Below are positions 30,410-33,866 of a DNA stretch of 33,866 bases, piece after piece; positions within the stretch are counted from its first letter, which is position 1, and every line of letters begins with the position of its first letter. Below the pieces are notes generated by a model. It was not told the origin of the DNA and searched no databases. It was given only the letters and a program-made list of their open reading frames with translations. A program made the position numbers and the translations under genes. The stretch is taken from the NCBI RefSeq assembly GCF_001634885.1, contig NZ_LWEX01000037.1, positions 1-33,866 of the forward strand, written 5' to 3'. Source of the DNA: Sulfitobacter sp. HI0040 (GTDB taxonomy: Bacteria; Pseudomonadota; Alphaproteobacteria; Rhodobacterales; Rhodobacteraceae).

Positions 30410-32392
30410 ATGACCACAAGTTTTGCCCCCCTCACCGTCGCCATCGGCGATCTGGTCCGGCATCCCGCCAATGTGCGCAGCAACGCGCCGGAAACCTATG
30501 ACCCCGAGAACATCGCCCATCTGAAGGCCAGCATCGCTGTGCTGGGTCTCCTGCAGCCGCTCCTGGTCCAGAAGCTTGACGGCAAATATGCTGTCCTCGC
30601 CGGTGGCCGGCGCCATGCAGCCCTGAAGGAGCTGATCGCCGACAAGGCCACCAAGGGGTTCACGGCGAAGACCAAGGTCGACTGCCGCCTTGTGCCGGAA
30701 GACTGCGATGTGACCACGGCGCTGTCGCTCGCCGAGAACATCACCCAGGCGCCGATGAGCGCCATCGACGAGTTCGAGGCCTTCGCCCGGATGATGGAGG
30801 TCGACGGCCAGACGCCCGAGACCATCGCAAAGACCTTCGGCACCACGGTGGCCGCCGTGAAAGGCCGGTTGCGCTATGGCCTGATCCACCCCGACATCCG
30901 CGCCGCGGCCCGTGCCAAGACAATCACGCTCGACACGATGAAAGCCTTTGCCGAACATCCCAGCCAGGAGGTGCAGAGTGAGGTCTTCGAGGCGCTCACG
31001 AAAGACGGCGGCTATCTGCAAGCGTATACGGTCCGGCAGGCGCTCAAATCCCGCGGGGTGCAGGTCAGCGATGATATCGGGGCTTTCGTGCGCGCGGAAT
31101 ACGAGGCGCGGGGCGGCGCTATCGCGGCCGATCTGCTGGAGGAGCATTCGGTGCTCGAGGATGCCGTGCTGGTCGAGACGATCCTGCTCGAGAAGCTCGG
31201 TGCCGCCGCCGAGGAGGCGCGCGCGAAGATGGGCTTCGCCTGGACCGATGCGATGATCCGCTATGACTACACGGCGATGGCCGACTACGGCCGCGTCTAT
31301 CCCGGCCCGATCGAACCGGATGAGGCCGCCCAGAAGCGCATCGATGAGATCACCGCCGAACTCGAGAAACTGCAGCTCGAGATGGAGGATGAGGGGCTCG
31401 AGGACGGTGCCTACAATGCCCTTTACGACCGCGTGGACGCTCTGGAAGAGGAAGCGCGCGATCTGCAGGAGGCCTACAGCGCCGAGGACCTCGCGCGGTC
31501 CGGGGTGATCGCGTCGTGGCAGGGTGGGCAGATCACGCTCCATGTGGGCCTCGTCCGCCCGGAAGACACCGTCAAAGAGGAGGGCGCGCGCGGCTCCTCG
31601 GCCAATCCGACCGGGGAGGAGGCCCCGGACGCCGGCGAAATCACCTATCCAGCCTCACTGGCTGAGGACCTCAAGACCGAGCGAGCCATGGCGCTTGGGG
31701 CCGCGATGGCGCTGCATCCGGAAGCCACACTCGATCTGACGCTCTTCAAGCTGGTCAGTGACGTTCTGGCCAGCGGTATGAGTGTCACGCAGGCGATCAA
31801 GATCGATGCCCGCAAGGAATACCGCAGCCATGCCAAGATGGACGAGATCGACGAGACCTCGCTCGAGCAGGTGGCGGCGGCGCATGATGCGCTTGACCTT
31901 TCGTGGCTCGATGACACCCGCGCGCCCGCCGATCAGTTCGCGGCGTTTCGCGCGCTGGAGGCCGGCGAGAAGGCCAAGCTCGTGGCCTATGCCACGGCCA
32001 GCACCACGCAGTCCTGCTTCGCGCGGGACCGCCAGCGCGACAGCCTGATGCATGCGTTCGAGATAGAGATCATGCCCGACATCCGCGCCCACTGGACGCC
32101 GAATGCGGCCCTCTTCAACCGCTTCAAGAAGGCTTGGCTCCTGAAGATCCTCGGCGAGGATCTGGGTCTGGCCCAGGAGGCTGTGACGCTCGCCTCATCG
32201 AGCAAGAAGGAGATCGTCGCCTTCTGCGACAAGCTCTTCGCCGAGCCCTTCGCCACGCTCACGGACGCGCAGCGCGCTGCCGTGGCCGCCTGGTGCCCGC
32301 CCATGATGCAGACCGCCGGTGTCGCCTGTGATGAGGCGGAGCCCGCTGCGGAAACCCCCGAGCCTGACAGCGAGGTCGCGCAAGCGGCCTGA
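30410..32392 (+). CDS. large ParB/Srx-domain protein, plasmid accessory
   Basis: A 660-aa protein with an N-terminal ParB/Spo0J domain. Parts are VAIGDLVRHPANVRSN, LKASIAVLGLLQPLLVQ, VLAGGRRHAALKEL and LSLAENITQAPMSAIDEFEAFARMM, and an HTH with TPETIAKTFGTTVAAVKGRLRYG at about residues 127-150. A long acidic coiled-coil stretch around 300-360 and a C-terminal domain of about 250 aa (SCFARDRQRDSLMHAFEI and onward) follow. It is much longer than true partition ParBs, has no ParA partner, and coexists with RepB. Such proteins are common on conjugative plasmids and may be transcription or ssDNA-linked factors rather than centromere binders. Confidence 0.85.
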   Translation: MTTSFAPLTVAIGDLVRHPANVRSNAPETYDPENIAHLKASIAVLGLLQPLLVQKLDGKYAVLAGGRRHAALKELIADKATKGFTAKTKVDCRLVPEDCDVTTALSLAENITQAPMSAIDEFEAFARMMEVDGQTPETIAKTFGTTVAAVKGRLRYGLIHPDIRAAARAKTITLDTMKAFAEHPSQEVQSEVFEALTKDGGYLQAYTVRQALKSRGVQVSDDIGAFVRAEYEARGGAIAADLLEEHSVLEDAVLVETILLEKLGAAAEEARAKMGFAWTDAMIRYDYTAMADYGRVYPGPIEPDEAAQKRIDEITAELEKLQLEMEDEGLEDGAYNALYDRVDALEEEARDLQEAYSAEDLARSGVIASWQGGQITLHVGLVRPEDTVKEEGARGSSANPTGEEAPDAGEITYPASLAEDLKTERAMALGAAMALHPEATLDLTLFKLVSDVLASGMSVTQAIKIDARKEYRSHAKMDEIDETSLEQVAAAHDALDLSWLDDTRAPADQFAAFRALEAGEKAKLVAYATASTTQSCFARDRQRDSLMHAFEIEIMPDIRAHWTPNAALFNRFKKAWLLKILGEDLGLAQEAVTLASSSKKEIVAFCDKLFAEPFATLTDAQRAAVAAWCPPMMQTAGVACDEAEPAAETPEPDSEVAQAA

Positions 32393-32401
32393 GTCCTCAC
32401 G

Positions 32402-32433
32402 CGACCCGCGCGAGGCATTCCCCGCGCGGGTCG
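32402..32433 (+). other. strong GC-rich hairpin after the ParB-like gene
   Basis: CGACCCGCGCG (32402-32412) and CGCGCGGGTCG (32423-32433) form a perfect 11-bp stem with a 10-nt loop, 10 bp after the stop codon. There is no T-run, so it may stabilise the mRNA 3' end or attenuate readthrough into the next gene. Confidence 0.6.
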
Positions 32434-32464
32434 ACCCTCCCACACCCAACCGAAAGACATCCTC

Positions 32465-33058
32465 ATGGCTATTCTCAAGTTCTCTGCGTCCGCTGTTGCG
32501 GCACAGATCGCCCATGCGCGCGCCTGCAAAACCTTCCTGCCCAACTGGAACGGGCCCGTGGACAGGCCCGCCCTGATCCTGATCGTCGGCAATGGTGTGC
32601 ATCTGCGCTCAAACGGCATCGATGGCACGACCACCCGAATCGTCACCACCGAACAGGCCGATCCCTCTTTCGCCTTCGCCGACGGCATGAACCCGTTTCG
32701 GGACACCGACTGGATGGCGCAGCGCCGCATGGCGTTTCGCGATCTGACCGGCCAGTTCTACACCGACATCCTGGATGACGTGCAGGTTCTCATCGACCGG
32801 GGGCGGGGGGCCATCCGGCTGGCCACCGATGGCCACAGCATCCGCGTCTTCGTGCGCCGGGCCTCGGACTATCTCATCGGCGGGACCTACGAGGTGCCCT
32901 CGGGCCTCGGCGGCACCTTCCGGGTCATCCTCAAGGATGCCTGCGACACCTTCGCGATCGTGCAGAACTGCGGCAATTGCGAGGATTTCGACGCGATGCA
33001 GCCCCACCGCGTGCCGCTCGATGCGCTGATGGAAATCGATGACCGGAGGGCGGCGTGA
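32465..33058 (+). CDS. unrecognised 197-aa plasmid protein (DUF3085-like at best)
   Basis: A 197-codon gene with ATG at 32465 after GAAAGACATCCTC. Its N-terminus reads FSASAVAAQIAHARACKTFLPNW and then LILIVGNGVHLRSNGIDG, which reminds me of DUF3085 proteins but is not a firm match. The middle carries RRASDYLIGGTYEVPSGLGG and the C-terminus includes FAIVQNCGNCEDFDAMQ with a C-x2-C pair. It follows the ParB-like gene after a hairpin. The TGA stop overlaps the ATG of the next small gene (TGATG), so they form one transcript. Function unknown. Confidence 0.65.
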   Translation: MAILKFSASAVAAQIAHARACKTFLPNWNGPVDRPALILIVGNGVHLRSNGIDGTTTRIVTTEQADPSFAFADGMNPFRDTDWMAQRRMAFRDLTGQFYTDILDDVQVLIDRGRGAIRLATDGHSIRVFVRRASDYLIGGTYEVPSGLGGTFRVILKDACDTFAIVQNCGNCEDFDAMQPHRVPLDALMEIDDRRAA

Positions 33059-33129
33059 TGGGTTGGCTCTTCTACACCGACGGCCGCGTCCAGACCTACG
33101 CGGATGAGAAAGCGGAGATTGCTCAGTGA
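33058..33129 (+). pseudogene. small plasmid protein interrupted by an IS3-family element
   Basis: Only the first 23 codons remain: MGWLFYTDGRVQTYADEKAE, then IAQ and TGA. The opening MGWLFYTD...YADEKAEI is that of a small protein family (DUF6927-like) seen in such plasmid modules beside ParB-like and DUF3768 genes. The stop codon is the first three bases of the IS3-type end TGACCTGCCCCC. The gene's rest is not in the window. Confidence 0.65.
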
Positions 33130-33508
33130 CCTGCCCCCCTTCGGTCCCTCGTTCATAACGAGAGTCTGCGGGTTTGATCTTGATAATCATGGGTTTCGGT
33201 TTGGGCAAGCGCGCCGGGCGCGGAGCCCTCAAATTGCTCAAGCGCTCGGCGCGCTTGCAGTGGCGTCTGGTTTCCGAGCGACGAATGCGGCCTGACGGCA
33301 TTGTAGTCATATCGCCATAGCGCCAGCTTTCGCCGGGCATCGTTCAGGGTGTCAAAGATCTCCTCGTTCAATAGCTCGTCGCGCAGGCTGCCGTTGAACG
33401 ACTCGATGAAGGCGTTCTGCTGTGGCTTCCCTGGGTCGATGTAATGCCACGGCACATCGTTCTGGTCGGCCCATTTCAGGATGGCCCGGCTTGTGAACTC
33501 CGTGCCGT
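33127..33508 (-). mobile_element. IS3-family element, 3' part of orfB (interrupted by IS110)
   Basis: The element starts with TGACCTGCCCCCCTTCGG (33127), a typical IS3-family terminal repeat. On the minus strand it encodes the transposase C-terminus, stop at 33153. Visible motifs are [41 protein letters not shown] with the catalytic Glu, and [21 protein letters not shown]. Upstream of GTEF the expected SDN (second catalytic Asp) is absent and the sequence changes at about 33508. The rest of orfB and orfA are missing. It inserted into the small gene at 33058, and was itself entered by the IS110 element. Confidence 0.8.
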
Positions 33509-33643
33509 AGCACGTCGGGAAGAGGCGCTTGTTTGAGGTTATGGCCATGCGCGCAGCCCTCAGATAGCGACGCGGGTGGCCATAACCGGGTCTCAGGTCT
33601 CAACAGTGGTTTTGCACAAACCACACCGCTGAGGAGACCGGCT
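33509..33643 (+). mobile_element. IS110-family left end with structured non-coding region
   Basis: Between the break in the IS3 transposase and the IS110 start are 135 bp. They contain an 11-bp perfect inverted repeat, GGTTATGGCCA (33537-33547) and TGGCCATAACC (33577-33587), a tandem GGTCTCAGGTCTCA (33589-33602), and a stem GTGGTTT-TGCAC-AAACCAC (33606-33624). IS110-group elements encode a bridge RNA in the left end, so the structure is of interest. The exact IS boundary is inferred. Confidence 0.5.
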
Positions 33644-33866
33644 ATGACCGCCACCGATACTACTGCCTCGACCTTGTTGGTCGCCATCGACATTTCCAAG
33701 CACCGCCACGAGGTGCTGATTGGCGTACCTGGCAAGAAGCGCCGCCGTCGATTGACGATCACGAACACGCTCGACGACTTTCGGCGCTTGGCCGCCATTC
33801 TTATGGACTACGGTCTGCCCGTGAGGATCGGCTTCGAGGCAACCGGCAACTACCATCGGCCATTGG
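33644..33866 (+). CDS. IS110-family transposase, N-terminal part (runs off the window)
   Basis: The first 74 codons of an IS110-family DEDD recombinase. The hallmark VAIDISKHRHEVLIG, with the first catalytic Asp, is at about residues 13-27, and IGFEATGNYHRPL, with the catalytic Glu, is near 62-74. The ATG follows CTGAGGAGACCGGCT, a strong Shine-Dalgarno. The RuvC-like domain continues beyond the right edge, as does the C-terminal Tnp domain with the catalytic Ser. Confidence 0.92.
   Translation, partial: MTATDTTASTLLVAIDISKHRHEVLIGVPGKKRRRRLTITNTLDDFRRLAAILMDYGLPVRIGFEATGNYHRPL

Noticed and set aside
30233-31543. Long minus-strand open frame opposite the ParB-like gene
   Set aside because: It mirrors a recognised ParB domain; the protein has no family-like motifs and no ribosome binding site.
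30410-32392. Second partition system built on the large ParB-like protein
   Set aside because: There is no ParA partner nearby, the protein is twice the usual length, and no parS-like palindromes flank it.

Overview
The window is GC-rich alphaproteobacterial DNA, most like a Rhodobacterales (roseobacter-type) plasmid. The decisive evidence is a complete repABC replication and partition unit (22751-26532). It has the repA-repB ATGA overlap, a counter-transcribed incompatibility RNA between repB and repC, an AT-rich stretch inside repC that fits oriV, and two 16-bp parS-type palindromes downstream of repC. The DmdA-like gene, the HTH/DUF1612-like protein and the plasmid-type DUF genes fit the same group. 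The genus cannot be told from the sequence alone.

Layout. 1-3465 (minus): a fatty-acid or aromatic/terpenoid acyl-CoA catabolic cluster (AMP-binding ligase, LivG-type ABC ATPase, SDR, acyl-CoA dehydrogenase, CaiB transferase) in decay. The dehydrogenase carries at least two frame breaks and an early stop, and the CoA-transferase is cut off next to an IS66 remnant (3619-3849). 3946-9417 (minus): a TetR - membrane fusion protein - RND pump operon with a palindromic operator over the TetR start, preceded by a second TetR gene. 9657-13531: an HxlR regulator divergent from five genes (DoxX-like, class III dioxygenase fold, luciferase-domain protein, QorB/NmrA-like reductase, GST) that look like a quinone/electrophile detoxification operon. 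13539-17030: a small Tn7/Tn5053-type transposon holding only tniA-tniB-tniQ, with multiple TTAAGGGCAA end repeats and no cargo. Its right end cuts off the 5' part of an acyl-CoA ligase (17031-18350), which is followed by a DmdA-like GcvT-family methyltransferase (18378-19538). The pair suggests a damaged DMSP-type demethylation locus.

19754-22585 is a plasmid-maintenance block: HTH/DUF1612-like protein with a 10+10-bp inverted-repeat operator, a serine resolvase with three palindromic sites directly before its start, and vapBC converging on the resolvase. 22751-26532 is repABC. 26600-27802 is a Fic-domain AMP-transferase whose upstream region carries 13-bp-spaced TGCCGAT repeats. 28096-33129 is a plus-strand module of plasmid accessory genes (unknown protein, ArdC-like antirestriction protein, small protein, DUF3768, a large ParB-like protein, an unknown 197-aa protein, and the start of another small protein), with RNA hairpins between genes. 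This is the best candidate for a poorly described plasmid establishment/anti-defence module. The window ends in nested insertions: an IS3-family element enters the last small gene, and an IS110-family element, whose left end is highly structured, enters the IS3 transposase.

The first 20 kb thus reads as metabolic and detoxification cargo broken by transposons, and the rest as plasmid backbone. No rRNA, tRNA or CRISPR array was seen.
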